Assembly: GCA_904419295.1 (NCBI GenBank) | Contig: CAJFRA010000003.1 | Location: forward strand, 1 to 64,000 | Length of the DNA: 64,000 nucleotides | Direction: 5' to 3' | Origin: Candidatus Pseudobutyricicoccus lothianensis | Lineage (GTDB): Bacteria > Bacillota > Clostridia > Oscillospirales > Butyricicoccaceae | Part shown: positions 10,189 through 20,038 of the stretch, piece by piece | How positions within the stretch are numbered: position 1 is the stretch's first letter | How the letters are laid out: every line of letters begins with the position of its first letter | The notes under the pieces: model-generated | Seen by the model: only the letters and a program-made list of their open reading frames with translations | Database searches by the model: none | Told to the model about the DNA's origin: nothing | Program-made: the position numbers and the translations under genes

Positions 10189-10974
10189 ATGGCCCAAAAG
10201 ATGGCAAAGGCCAACCAATCGGTGGAAAAGGCGCTGCAGCTGGTGGAGGTGCTGGCCCAGGCACGGGAGCCCATGCGGCTGCAGGATGTGGCCGAGGCGG
10301 CCGGCTTGCCGCCCAGCACCGCCCTGCGGATGCTGCACACCCTGATCTTGTGCGGCTATGCCAACCAGGACCCCATGACGCTGCGCTACGGCCTGACGCT
10401 GAAATTCGCCTACATCGGCAGCTTGATCAGCGCCCGGCTGGATGTGCGGAACCTGGCCCATCCGCTGCTGCTGGAGCTTTCCGCCCGGTGCGGCGAGAGC
10501 TGCTGCCTGGCAGTGGAGGAGAACCGGCAGGTGGTGTATGTGGATGTGGTGGATGGGCCGGACGGCATGCTGCAGATCATGCAGCGCATCGGCAAGCGGG
10601 CCCCTCTGTACTGCACCGGCGTGGGCAAGATCTTTTTGCTCAACGGCGGGCAGGAAGGGGTGGAGGAATACATCCGGTCCCACGGGCTGCCCCCGCTGAC
10701 CGACCACACCATCACCAGCAGGGAAGGGCTGTTCCGGGAGCTGGATAAGATCCGGCGCCAGGGGTTTGCCATCGACGACGAGGAGTGCGAACAAGGGGCC
10801 CGGTGCGTGGCCGCCGGCGTGCGGGATTACACCGGGCAGGTGGTGGCAGGCATCAGCGTATCCGGGCCGCTGCACCGCATGACGGCAGAGCATTTGCAGC
10901 CCATCATCCGGGCCGTACAGCAAACGGCCCAGCAGCTCTCCCGTCTGCTGGCCTACGGCGGCGCCGGGGCATGA
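10189..10974 (+). CDS. IclR family transcriptional regulator
   Basis: SVEKALQLVEVLAQ...LQDVAEAAGLPPSTALRMLHTL wHTH and IclR effector domain (GVGKIFLL). Confidence 0.94.
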   Translation: MAQKMAKANQSVEKALQLVEVLAQAREPMRLQDVAEAAGLPPSTALRMLHTLILCGYANQDPMTLRYGLTLKFAYIGSLISARLDVRNLAHPLLLELSARCGESCCLAVEENRQVVYVDVVDGPDGMLQIMQRIGKRAPLYCTGVGKIFLLNGGQEGVEEYIRSHGLPPLTDHTITSREGLFRELDKIRRQGFAIDDEECEQGARCVAAGVRDYTGQVVAGISVSGPLHRMTAEHLQPIIRAVQQTAQQLSRLLAYGGAGA

Positions 10975-10989
10975 CCGATAGGAGGGCCG

Positions 10990-11856
10990 ATGGAACACAG
11001 GAAAAGAGGAGAGAGGATCCAGCGGGGCGAATCGATGGAAGTCACTGTTGCCGGGCAGACAATGCACGCCGTCCGCTGGGGCGCCGGCACGCCGGTGATA
11101 TTCCTATCTGGTTCTTCTGTTTTGTTCCCCTGGATGGAATATGGCACATTTTTAGAGGAGTGCAGTGCTTTTTGCCAAGTGACACTGTTGGAACGCCTTG
11201 GTTATGGGAACAGCACGATCCCGAAAGGGCCGCGGACCATCGGCGGGGCCGTGGCAGAATACCGGCAGGCTTGGAAGGTGCTGGGAGGCCCGCAGCCAGT
11301 GGTAGTGATGGCGCACAGCATGGGCTTTTTGGAGGCGCTGCATTGGGCTCAGTCCGCGCCGAAAGAGGTGCGCGCCCTCATTGGCATCGATGGCGCCACA
11401 CCGGAAAGCTACCGGATGTTCCCGATAGAACGGGCGGCCCGCACCTTGGATCTTTTGGCAAAGCAGCCGCTGGCGGCCCTGTTGTCCCAGGCCATCTTGC
11501 GGCGCCAATGGAAAGGGCTGCCCCTGTGCAAAGAAGAAAAGCGAATGCTGAAACGCCGGGCGAAACTCCTCTTTGCCAACCCGGCCTGGCGGCAGGAGGC
11601 ACAGAACTTGCAGCAGGGCTTGCAGGCGATCCAGCAGGGCTCTGAAGTGGAGCAACCGACCCTGCTTTTTGTCTCGAATGGCAAAGGGACGGGGCAAACA
11701 AGGGACCAGTGGCGGAAGAGTGCGGCGGATTACTGTAAAGAGCATCCAGCTGCCCGACTGATCCCACTGGACCGCCCCCACGACTTATACCGGCAGGGCA
11801 GCCGGGAAATTGTGGACGCGATCCGTTCATCGGGCCTGCTGGATGAGCAAACTTGA
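10990..11856 (+). CDS. Alpha/beta hydrolase
   Basis: PVIFLSGSSV, VMAHSMGFLEALHWA nucleophile elbow, late His (DRPHDLY). Confidence 0.85.
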   Translation: MEHRKRGERIQRGESMEVTVAGQTMHAVRWGAGTPVIFLSGSSVLFPWMEYGTFLEECSAFCQVTLLERLGYGNSTIPKGPRTIGGAVAEYRQAWKVLGGPQPVVVMAHSMGFLEALHWAQSAPKEVRALIGIDGATPESYRMFPIERAARTLDLLAKQPLAALLSQAILRRQWKGLPLCKEEKRMLKRRAKLLFANPAWRQEAQNLQQGLQAIQQGSEVEQPTLLFVSNGKGTGQTRDQWRKSAADYCKEHPAARLIPLDRPHDLYRQGSREIVDAIRSSGLLDEQT

Positions 11857-11876
11857 CAGGCCACACAGGCATAGAG

Positions 11877-11922
11877 AAAAAGGCATCCCATCTTTTTCGA
11901 TGAGATGCCTTTTGTTTTTCAA
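11877..11922. terminator. Bidirectional stem-loop terminator
   Basis: AAAAAGGCATCCCATC...GATGAGATGCCTTTTGTTTTT between convergent genes. Confidence 0.85.
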
Positions 11923-11933
11923 ATGGTTGGAGC

Positions 11934-12533
11934 TCAGATATCCCGGCGGCCTTCCAAGGCCCGGGTCAGGGTGACTTCGTCTGCATATTCCAGATGGCCG
12001 CCCACCGGCACGCCGTAGGCCAGCCGGGTGATGCGCACCCCAAAGGGTTTGAGCAGCCTGGAAAGGTACATGGCCGTGGCCTCTCCCTCGGTATCCGGGT
12101 TGGTGGCCATGATGATCTCGTGGATCTCCTCGTCTGCCACCCGCTGGAGCAATTCTTTGATGCGCAGCTGGTCGGGCCCTACGCCGTTGAGGGGGGAGAT
12201 CACGCCGTGAAGCACATGGTAGACGCCTTTGTATTCCCGGGTGCGCTCCAGGGCGATCACATCCCGGGGGTCTGTCACCACACAGATGGTGGTGTGGTCC
12301 CGGGCCGGGTCGCTGCAAATGCTGCACACCTCATGGTCCGTCAAGTTCTGGCAGATCTTGCAGGTGGAGACCGTGTGCTTGGCGTCTAAAATGGCCTGGG
12401 CGAATTCTTCCGCCTGTTCATTGGGCAGGCCCAGCACGAAGAAGGCCAGCCGCTGGGCCGTTTTGTAACCGATGCCCGGCAGGCGCTCAAATTGCTCGAT
12501 GAGCTTTTCCACCGGCGCTGCGAAGTATTTCAT
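11934..12533 (-). CDS. recR: Recombination mediator RecR
   Basis: [15 protein letters not shown], zinc finger [16 protein letters not shown], Toprim [16 protein letters not shown]. Confidence 0.97.
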   Translation of the reverse strand: MKYFAAPVEKLIEQFERLPGIGYKTAQRLAFFVLGLPNEQAEEFAQAILDAKHTVSTCKICQNLTDHEVCSICSDPARDHTTICVVTDPRDVIALERTREYKGVYHVLHGVISPLNGVGPDQLRIKELLQRVADEEIHEIIMATNPDTEGEATAMYLSRLLKPFGVRITRLAYGVPVGGHLEYADEVTLTRALEGRRDI

Positions 12534-12534
12534 C

Positions 12535-12861
12535 TTACAGGATGCCCGCCATGCCGCCTGTCAGCTTGTTCATCTCATTGGTGTAGGTGTCATCCGACTG
12601 CTTCATGGCTTCGTTGACGGCAGCCATCACCAGATCGCACAGCATCTCGGCGTCTTCCGGGGCGATGACTTCGGGCTTGATCTCCAGGGCGGTCAGCTGC
12701 TTGTGCTGCACCGTGGCTGTCACGGCGCCGCCGCCAGAGGAAGCGGTGAAGACCATCTCTTCCAGTTCCGCCTGCTTTTTCGCCATATCCTGCTGCATTT
12801 TTTGGGCCTGCTTCATCAGGTTGTTCATATTGAAGTTGCCGCCCATAGGCATTCTTTTCAT
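12535..12861 (-). CDS. YbaB/EbfC nucleoid-associated protein
   Basis: [26 protein letters not shown]; recR-ybaB-dnaX synteny. Confidence 0.94.
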   Translation of the reverse strand: MKRMPMGGNFNMNNLMKQAQKMQQDMAKKQAELEEMVFTASSGGGAVTATVQHKQLTALEIKPEVIAPEDAEMLCDLVMAAVNEAMKQSDDTYTNEMNKLTGGMAGIL

Positions 12862-12917
12862 AGTAGTTACCACCTTTGTTCCATTTGAAAATATCCAAAC
12901 CGCCCAGAGGCGGCAGG

Positions 12918-14450
12918 TCACGAATTTTGAATGTCCACACCCAGTTCCTGGGCCGTTTGCAAGATCTCATCCAGCCCGCCGGCATCGCTGGCCGGGGCCG
13001 CGCCTTTGGCCTGCAGCCGCACAGAGGAAAAACCGATCTTTTGGGCCGCGTCTTCCAGGCCTTTGAGCACCCGGGGGCGGTCCAGCAGCAGCAGGGCTTC
13101 CTCATCCACGGCGATCAGCAATTTGCCGCCCTGGGCCGTATAGGAGGCCAAGCGCACATAAGTGGCTGCCGCCGGGTTCATGGGGGTGCCTTTCAGCGCG
13201 GCAAAGAACCGGTCCCGCAAATCCGGGTCGCCGGCCTGGGACGCCGGGGAAGGAGGCGGGGCGTCGGCTGCCGGAGGGGCCGCCGGGGCGCTTGTCGCCG
13301 GTTGGGGGCGGGGCGCTTGCCGCCGGGCTGCTGCCGGTGCGGGCGCAGCCTGGGCAGGCGGAGATGCAGGGCCGCGGCACAGGCGGATCAGGCACATTTC
13401 GGCATCGGCCCGCCGGATGGCGCTGCGAGTCAGCCGGGCAAGCGTCTCGGAAATGGTGTTGACGCAGAATTCCAGCAGGCCGGGCTCCGCCCCCTGTGCA
13501 GCCTGGCGCAGTTCATCCAGGGTGAAAAAGGAGCCTTCCAAAGCGGCGGAAGGGTCTTTGACCGACTGGACGACATAGAGGTCCCGGATCAGGGAAAGCA
13601 GTTCGTCGAACAGGGAGACGATGTCCTGCCCCTGTTGGTAGCAGTCGTAGAAAGAAGACAGGGCCGCGGCGGCGTCTCCCTGGCGGATGGCCTGGAACAG
13701 ACCCATCACTTTGTCGTTTTCCGCAATGCCAAGGCACTGGTGCACATGGGCCAGATCGATGGCCCGGTCGCCGGCGACACAGCGGTCCAGCAGGGAGATG
13801 GCGTCCCGCATGGAGCCGTCGCCCAGGCGGGCCAGCAGCAGAGCGGCATCGGGGGCCAAGGGGATCCCTTCGGCCCCGGCGATGTGGAGCAGCCTGTCCC
13901 GGATCACCTCGGGCCCGATGCGGCGGAAATCATAGCGCTGGCAGCGGGAGAGGATGGTGGCGGGCACCTTGTGGATCTCTGTGGTGGCCAGGATAAAAAG
14001 CACATGTTCCGGCGGCTCCTCCAAGGTCTTCAGCAGGGCGTTGAAGGCGCCGGTGGAAAGCATGTGCACTTCGTCGATGATATAGGTGCGCATCTTCAGC
14101 GCTGCCGGCGCATAGTTCACCTCTTCGCGGATCTCGCGGATGTTGTCCACGCCGTTGTTGGAGGCGGCGTCGATCTCCGTCACATCCACGGCGGAATCCT
14201 CCAGCACCGCGCGGCAGTTCTCGCACTGGTTGCACGGGTTGCCCCCCACCGGATGGAGGCAGTTGGCCGCCCGGGCCAAAATTTTGGCGCAGGTCGTCTT
14301 GCCCGTGCCGCGGGTGCCGGTGAACAGGTAGGCATGGGAAAGCCTGCCGGCCTCCACCTGGGCCCGCAGGGCAGCGGTGATGTGTTCTTGGCCCACCACG
14401 TCATCAAAAGTGATGGGGCGCCATTTGCGGTACAGGGCCTGATGGGACAT
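12918..14450 (-). CDS. dnaX: DNA polymerase III subunit gamma/tau
   Basis: MSHQALYRKWRPITFDDVVGQEHI, GTRGTGKTTCAKILARA, ATTEIHKVPATILSRCQRYDF; ATG at 14450. Confidence 0.97.
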   Translation of the reverse strand: MSHQALYRKWRPITFDDVVGQEHITAALRAQVEAGRLSHAYLFTGTRGTGKTTCAKILARAANCLHPVGGNPCNQCENCRAVLEDSAVDVTEIDAASNNGVDNIREIREEVNYAPAALKMRTYIIDEVHMLSTGAFNALLKTLEEPPEHVLFILATTEIHKVPATILSRCQRYDFRRIGPEVIRDRLLHIAGAEGIPLAPDAALLLARLGDGSMRDAISLLDRCVAGDRAIDLAHVHQCLGIAENDKVMGLFQAIRQGDAAAALSSFYDCYQQGQDIVSLFDELLSLIRDLYVVQSVKDPSAALEGSFFTLDELRQAAQGAEPGLLEFCVNTISETLARLTRSAIRRADAEMCLIRLCRGPASPPAQAAPAPAAARRQAPRPQPATSAPAAPPAADAPPPSPASQAGDPDLRDRFFAALKGTPMNPAAATYVRLASYTAQGGKLLIAVDEEALLLLDRPRVLKGLEDAAQKIGFSSVRLQAKGAAPASDAGGLDEILQTAQELGVDIQNS

Positions 14451-14501
14451 AGCGTCAACCCCCTTTGCCAGGAACCAGGCCTGAAAATAGCAAATAAAAA
14501 A

Positions 14502-14806
14502 CAGCGGCGACTCCCAAGGCTGCACACCGCTCCCTCGAAGACGCCCATGGCCCGTAACCCGTATGCTCGGCTCAAAACCGGTTGGCCGCGGCACACAGAC
14601 GATGCCGCTTAATGCTGCTCGGTTCCCCGCCTGACATGGTTCACGGCGATCTGTTGCGCGGGACCGGTCTCTCACAGCTTTGCATACGAGGCAGACGGCA
14701 ATAAAGACGAATCCTCTGGAACGGAATTAACCCCTGCATATAGCGGATTTCAGGTGATAAGGAACCGCTGACTCCCCGGTTAGTGCAGCCTTGGCAAGCG
14801 CCGCTG
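14502..14806 (-). ncRNA. ffs: Signal recognition particle RNA, large (Firmicutes) type
   Basis: Minus strand has the S-domain GAACCATGTCAGGCGGGGAACCGAGCAGCATTAAGCGGCATC; termini pair (5' CAGCGGCG...CAAGGCTGCAC / 3' GTGCAGCCTTGG...CGCCGCTG); followed by TTTTTT; upstream TATAAT; next to dnaX. Confidence 0.95.
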
Positions 14807-14904
14807 TAAAATTTATTATACTACACAAAAGCAAATTCTGCAACCATATCTTATGGCTGCGGCGGGAACTTTTACAAATGGTCCACAAACAGCCCAAAGC
14901 CCGG

Positions 14905-15456
14905 CTAGGTGTTTTTGCGGCTCTGGGCCTTTTTGCGGTACAAACGCTCCACCAGGCGGTGGGCCACAAAGGCGGCGGCGCTGCCCAGCAATATGCCGCC
15001 CAGCACGTCGCTGGGGTAATGCACATAGAGATACAGCCTGGAAAAGGCCATGAGGGCTGCGGCGGCACAGGCGGCGATGCCCGCCCGCTTGTAGTGATAC
15101 AGCAGGCTGACAGCCACGGCAAAAGCGCCGAAGGTGTGGCCGGAGGGGAAGGAGAAATCCGACAGGGGCGGCACCAAAAGCCCGGTGAACCCATTGGCGT
15201 CATAGGGGCGCACCCGGGCCACCAAAGGCTTGAGCAACAGGTTGCCGCACACCAGGCAGAATATCAAGGCGATGGCCATGGTGAGGCCGGCCCGGCGGGT
15301 CTTGGGGATGAGCAGCAACAGGGCGGCCACCAGGATGTAGAACCAGCCATGGTCCCCTAAACGGGTGAAGAGGGGAAAGAACCGATCGAGGAACCCGCAG
15401 CGCAGCTGCTGGATCGCATCCAATATACCATTGTCCAACCAAAGAAGCAGTTCCAT
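14905..15456 (-). CDS. PAP2 family phosphatase
   Basis: KPLVARVRP, PSGHT, SRLYLYVHYPSDVLGG. Confidence 0.95.
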   Translation of the reverse strand: MELLLWLDNGILDAIQQLRCGFLDRFFPLFTRLGDHGWFYILVAALLLLIPKTRRAGLTMAIALIFCLVCGNLLLKPLVARVRPYDANGFTGLLVPPLSDFSFPSGHTFGAFAVAVSLLYHYKRAGIAACAAAALMAFSRLYLYVHYPSDVLGGILLGSAAAFVAHRLVERLYRKKAQSRKNT

Positions 15457-15468
15457 TCCAGGACCTCC

Positions 15469-15969
15469 TTAAAAGAAACGGATCACACCAAACAGCCCAT
15501 AGGAGACCACCGTCATGATCAGGCCGGCCACGCACACACCGGCGATGACAGCAGGCAGGGCATGGCGCATTTTCATATTGAGCAGCGCCGCAATGAGGGA
15601 ACCGGACCAAGCGCCGGTGCCGGGCAGCGGAACCGCCACAAAGAAAAACAACCCCATGGCGTAGTACTTTTCCACTTTGTCCGCCTTATCCATCAAGCGG
15701 GCCTCTACTTTGTGGGTCACGCCGGCCAGCAGACGGGTGCTCTTGAGCCAGCCGAAGAGAGGGCGGGCCAGACAGATGAGGAATGGCACCGGGAGCAAGT
15801 TGCCCAGCAAAGAGAGGAAGAATACATGGAGCCAGGGCATGTGCATGGCGGCGCCATAGAGGATGGCGCCACGCAATTCCACAAAAGGCACCATGGAGAT
15901 GATAAAAAGGGCAAAGTCTTTGCCGCCAAACAAAAAGAGATCGAACAATTTTGTGATGATGGGTTCCAT
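15469..15969 (-). CDS. Small multidrug export-like membrane protein (COG2426-like)
   Basis: MVPFVELRGAILYGA, FVAVPLPGTGAWSGSLIA. Confidence 0.85.
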   Translation of the reverse strand: MEPIITKLFDLFLFGGKDFALFIISMVPFVELRGAILYGAAMHMPWLHVFFLSLLGNLLPVPFLICLARPLFGWLKSTRLLAGVTHKVEARLMDKADKVEKYYAMGLFFFVAVPLPGTGAWSGSLIAALLNMKMRHALPAVIAGVCVAGLIMTVVSYGLFGVIRFF

Positions 15970-16486
15970 AATATATGTCTCCTCGGCAGGGGTGTGGGCA
16001 GAATAGCCGCTGAAAAGAGGGCGGGCATCTGCCCGGGCCGTTGCCCATGTAAACAGGGGAAGTGTGGCTATTATACCCCATCTGCCGCAGGGCTGCAAGG
16101 CCGGCAGGAAGATTCCCCAGTTCGAATGAGAATCATTGGAAGGACGGAGCTTTGCTGCCGGCCCGCTCCGCAGCGGCGCTTCCATGGAGATGTGTGCCGG
16201 TGGACAGCGGATATGGATATAAAAGGGAAAAAGAAAAGGCTTCGCTTTCTGTTTTTGGTATCTTGCCGGTAAAAAGCCGGTAAAAATACAGGAAAATGCG
16301 GAATATTGAGGAAAAAATCCAGTTTTCCACATGGATGACCTTGTATTTATAGGGGAAGATGTTATATTATAAAATAAGTTTTGAATCGAACATTAAAATT
16401 TTGTATCAAAATGAAAGGGGAAGAAGAGACCGGACGACGAGGGGTCGAAAACAGGAAACGCATCACACAAAGGAGAATGAACGAAA

Positions 16487-18484
16487 ATGACCAGCATCAA
16501 AAAGAAGATCATGATTAGCATGGGCCTTGCGGTGGCAGGGTTCGTGTTGCTGGTGGGGCTCGTTAGCATTTTTTTGAACTACCGCAGCTCCAATGCCCAG
16601 CTGGAGCTTTCCATGAAAGGCACTGTGGATGTGACGGCTGACCGGATCAGCCAGCAGTTACAGGCTTATAAAAACATTGTCGTCAGTTTTGGTATGCGCC
16701 AGGACATCGCCGACCCAGCCACCCCTGTGGCCGAAAAGCAGGAGGCGCTGGATAACTGGGTGGAAGAATACGACATGGTCCGCGGCAATATTTTGGAACG
16801 GGACGGGGACAGCCTGTTTGACGGCAACAACTATGCGGACCGGGAGTACTTCCAGCAGGCTCTGCAGGGGAACGTGTACATATCAGAGCCCACTTTGAGC
16901 AAAGTGACCGGGGAATACTCCATCATGGCGGCAGCGCCGCTGTGGCAAAATGGCCAGGCAGGGGGCACAGTAGCCGGCGTGGTCTATTTTGTGCCCAAGG
17001 AGACCTTCCTCAATGACATCATGGCCTCCATCCACATCAGTGAGAACAGCGGGGCTTATATGATCGACGCCAACGGCATCACCATTGCCGACACCACCAT
17101 GGAGACCGTGGGCACCCAAAACATCGAAGAAGAAGCCAAGCAGGACCCTTCGCTGCAAGGGCTGGCGGAGGTGCACAGCCAAATGCGCCAGGGCGAGAGC
17201 GGTTTTGGCCAGTACCGGATAGGCAATGAGGAAAAAGTGATCGCTTATGGGCCGGTAGATGGCACCAATGGCTGGAGCGTGGCCGTTACAGCGCCATCTT
17301 CGGATTTCCTGGCAGCCACCAAGCAGGCCGTGTTCCTCGTGGCGCTGCTGATCGTCTTGGCCATCGCCGTGGCCCTGGTGCTCTCGGGCGTGCTGGCCGG
17401 CCGCATCGCCGGCCCCATCAATGCCTGCGCCCAGCGGCTGCGGCAAGTCGCATCGGGAGATCTGCACTCGCCGGTGCCCCAGGTGCGCACCAAGGATGAG
17501 ACCGGCGTGTTGGCCCAGGCCACCCAGGTGATCGTAGACACCTTCCGCGGGGTGATACAAGATGAAAAGCGGATGTTGGGGGCTATGGCCAAGGGCAATT
17601 TCAATGTAGATGCCGACCGGACGATCTATGTGGGCGATCTGGAGAGCCTCTATCACGATATGACCAATATCAACCAAGAGCTCAGCCGGACGCTGCAAGA
17701 GATCGACTTGGCCGCCTCTCAGGTCTCTGCCGGCGCCGAACAGGTGGCGGCAGGCGCCCAGGCCCTTTCCCAGGGGGCTACGGAACAGGCCTCTTCGGTG
17801 GAGGAGCTGGCCGCTACCATCGAAGACATTTCCCAAGGGGTACAGCACACGGCGGAAGCGGCCAAACAGGCCAGGCAGACGGCCCAAGGGGCGGGCGCTG
17901 CTTTGGAGCAGAGCAATGAAAAAATGGAACAGCTGGCCTGCGCCATGGATGAGATCAGCCACGCCTCCACTGAGATCGGCAAGATCATCCAGACCATCGA
18001 GGATATCGCCTTCCAGACCAATATCCTGGCGCTGAATGCGGCGGTGGAAGCCGCCCGTGCCGGCACGGCGGGCAAGGGGTTTGCCGTGGTGGCCGACGAA
18101 GTGCGCAATTTGGCCTCCAAAAGCAGTGAGGCAAGCCAAAACACCGCTGCCCTCATAGAGCGCTCCCTGCAAGCGGTGCAGCAGGGGAGCGGGCTGGCGG
18201 AACAGACGAGAACGGCCATGGCCCAGACAGCATCCGGTGCTGCCACAGCCGTGAGCCTGATGGAGCAGATCGCCGATATGGTGGACGAACAGGCCAATTC
18301 CATCAGCCAGATCTCGCTGGGGGTGGATCAGATCTCCGCTGTGGTGCAAAACAACAGCGCCACGGCCGAACAGAGCGCTGCTGCCAGCCAGGAACTTTCC
18401 GGACAGGCAGAAATGATGAAACAGCTGGCGGGCAGCTTCCAGCTGCATCAGGCCGCTTCGCTCCAACCTGCCGTGGATGCCTGA
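16487..18484 (+). CDS. Methyl-accepting chemotaxis protein (dCache-like sensor, HAMP, MCP signalling)
   Basis: N-TM, extracellular Cache-like region, HAMP, hairpin tip [42 protein letters not shown]. Confidence 0.96.
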   Translation: MTSIKKKIMISMGLAVAGFVLLVGLVSIFLNYRSSNAQLELSMKGTVDVTADRISQQLQAYKNIVVSFGMRQDIADPATPVAEKQEALDNWVEEYDMVRGNILERDGDSLFDGNNYADREYFQQALQGNVYISEPTLSKVTGEYSIMAAAPLWQNGQAGGTVAGVVYFVPKETFLNDIMASIHISENSGAYMIDANGITIADTTMETVGTQNIEEEAKQDPSLQGLAEVHSQMRQGESGFGQYRIGNEEKVIAYGPVDGTNGWSVAVTAPSSDFLAATKQAVFLVALLIVLAIAVALVLSGVLAGRIAGPINACAQRLRQVASGDLHSPVPQVRTKDETGVLAQATQVIVDTFRGVIQDEKRMLGAMAKGNFNVDADRTIYVGDLESLYHDMTNINQELSRTLQEIDLAASQVSAGAEQVAAGAQALSQGATEQASSVEELAATIEDISQGVQHTAEAAKQARQTAQGAGAALEQSNEKMEQLACAMDEISHASTEIGKIIQTIEDIAFQTNILALNAAVEAARAGTAGKGFAVVADEVRNLASKSSEASQNTAALIERSLQAVQQGSGLAEQTRTAMAQTASGAATAVSLMEQIADMVDEQANSISQISLGVDQISAVVQNNSATAEQSAAASQELSGQAEMMKQLAGSFQLHQAASLQPAVDA

Positions 18485-18510
18485 ACCCGGCGGCAACAGC
18501 ACAGGACAAT

Positions 18511-18553
18511 AGAAAAAGCCTTCTGCCCCGCAAGGGTCAGAAGGCTTTTTTCG
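18511..18553. terminator. Bidirectional stem-loop terminator
   Basis: AAAAAGCCTTCTGCCC...GGGTCAGAAGGCTTTTTT. Confidence 0.88.
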
Positions 18554-18559
18554 TTCTAT

Positions 18560-18970
18560 TCACATCTGTTTCAAGATGGTCAAAATGTTTTTGCCGTCTT
18601 CGTAGGCGTACTCCACTTGATCCATGCTTTTTTTCACCATCAGGATGCCCAGCCCGCCGATGTCCCGGTCTTCGGCGGAAAGCGAAGTGTCGGGGCCTTC
18701 CCGCTCCAGCGGGTTGAAAGGGCGGCCATGGTCCAAAAACTGGATGATGACCTGCAGAGGGTCTCCGCCCACTTGACAGCGGATGGTGGCATCGCCAATA
18801 TCGGGATGATATGCATAGTGGGCAATGTTCACAAAGATCTCTTCTGCGGCAATGGAGATCTGCATAATGGCCTTCATCGGGCAGTCGTTGGCTTCCAATT
18901 CCCCTTCGATGAAGGCTTGGACGTGGGGCAGCTGCTCCAATGTGGCAGGGACAGTGATCGATTTCATCAT
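18560..18970 (-). CDS. RsbW-like anti-sigma factor/serine kinase (HATPase_c_2)
   Basis: ISIAAEEIFVNIAHYAY N-box, FLDHGRPFNPL, GGLGILMVKKSMD. Confidence 0.9.
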   Translation of the reverse strand: MMKSITVPATLEQLPHVQAFIEGELEANDCPMKAIMQISIAAEEIFVNIAHYAYHPDIGDATIRCQVGGDPLQVIIQFLDHGRPFNPLEREGPDTSLSAEDRDIGGLGILMVKKSMDQVEYAYEDGKNILTILKQM

Positions 18971-19123
18971 GGTGATTCCTCCTTCTGAACAGGCGGCCAT
19001 AGGCCGCAGCCATGAGTGGGATGGGGAGCAACACAGGGCGGGGAGGTCCCTGGGAAAAGACCCAGCAGCGCCCCGGAATAGTGACAGTGTGCCCGGCAGA
19101 GGCTGGCGCTATCCGCCGCTGCC

Positions 19124-20038
19124 TCAGGCCAGCTGTTCGGCACAGAGGGATTGGCTTTTGAGACAGGCCATGTATTTTTCCTCCAGCCAAGCGGGGTGAT
19201 AAGAGAGCTTGGCCGCCCGCAGGCCGGGCTGTCCCAGGTCGTCTTCACAGTTGAGCCAGCGGTAGGCGGAACCGTACATGCGGGCAAACTCGTGGGCCAC
19301 CGTGAAAAAAGCGCCGCGGATGTCGTGCCGCGCCTTTTGAATGTGGCCGCAAAGCACCGAAGGGTTCAGCGGGCTGCCGATGCTGAAGCCCAGCAGCTGC
19401 CCTTCGGCCCGCAACACGCCGCCCATCAGCCCCAGGGCATCGTAATGGGTCAGTGCAGCTTCCAGAGCCAAGGACTCTGCCTGGATGCCCGATTTGTCTT
19501 CACCGCTGTAATGGCTGCACCACTCTGCCATGAAAGAGCGCACATCCTCGTAGTCCGCCGGGGTCATGGGGGTGAAGGCGGCAGAGGGCATCTGGCGGGC
19601 AAAGTGCCGCAGTTCATACCGCCGCTTTTGATAGGTGCTGCCCGGCAGATCCAGGAACGTCTGCATGTCCAGGATATAATCGTAGTTGGGGCGGCTGGCG
19701 GCAAAGGTGACGCAGCCGGGGAACACCTCTTCGATTTGGTCCCGCATGGCAGGGGGGACCGAATAGAAGGAAAGCTGCCGGCTGCCGGCGTATTCCCGCA
19801 TGGCACGCAGCGCCGCCGCCAGATCACCCCGCCCCGCAGGGAGCAGGGCAAAGACGGCTTCGTCATCTTCGTGGCACACCAGGACGAAATCTTCAAACCG
19901 GGCGATCCGGGAACCGTACGTCTGCTGCCAGATGAAAATGTTGGTGAAACAAAATTCGCAGGAAAAATAGCCGCTTTCCGCCAACAAAGGTCCGGCCCAT
20001 ACAATGTCTTCCGGCAAAATGGGGCGAAATGTCAACAT
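19124..20038 (-). CDS. DUF2156-like (aminoacyl-PG synthetase C-terminal / acyltransferase-fold) protein
   Basis: YFSCEFCFTNIFIWQQTYG, YIQKRRYELRHFAR-type region, FARMYGSAYRWLNCEDDLGQPGLRAAKLSYHP. Confidence 0.75.
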   Translation of the reverse strand: MLTFRPILPEDIVWAGPLLAESGYFSCEFCFTNIFIWQQTYGSRIARFEDFVLVCHEDDEAVFALLPAGRGDLAAALRAMREYAGSRQLSFYSVPPAMRDQIEEVFPGCVTFAASRPNYDYILDMQTFLDLPGSTYQKRRYELRHFARQMPSAAFTPMTPADYEDVRSFMAEWCSHYSGEDKSGIQAESLALEAALTHYDALGLMGGVLRAEGQLLGFSIGSPLNPSVLCGHIQKARHDIRGAFFTVAHEFARMYGSAYRWLNCEDDLGQPGLRAAKLSYHPAWLEEKYMACLKSQSLCAEQLA

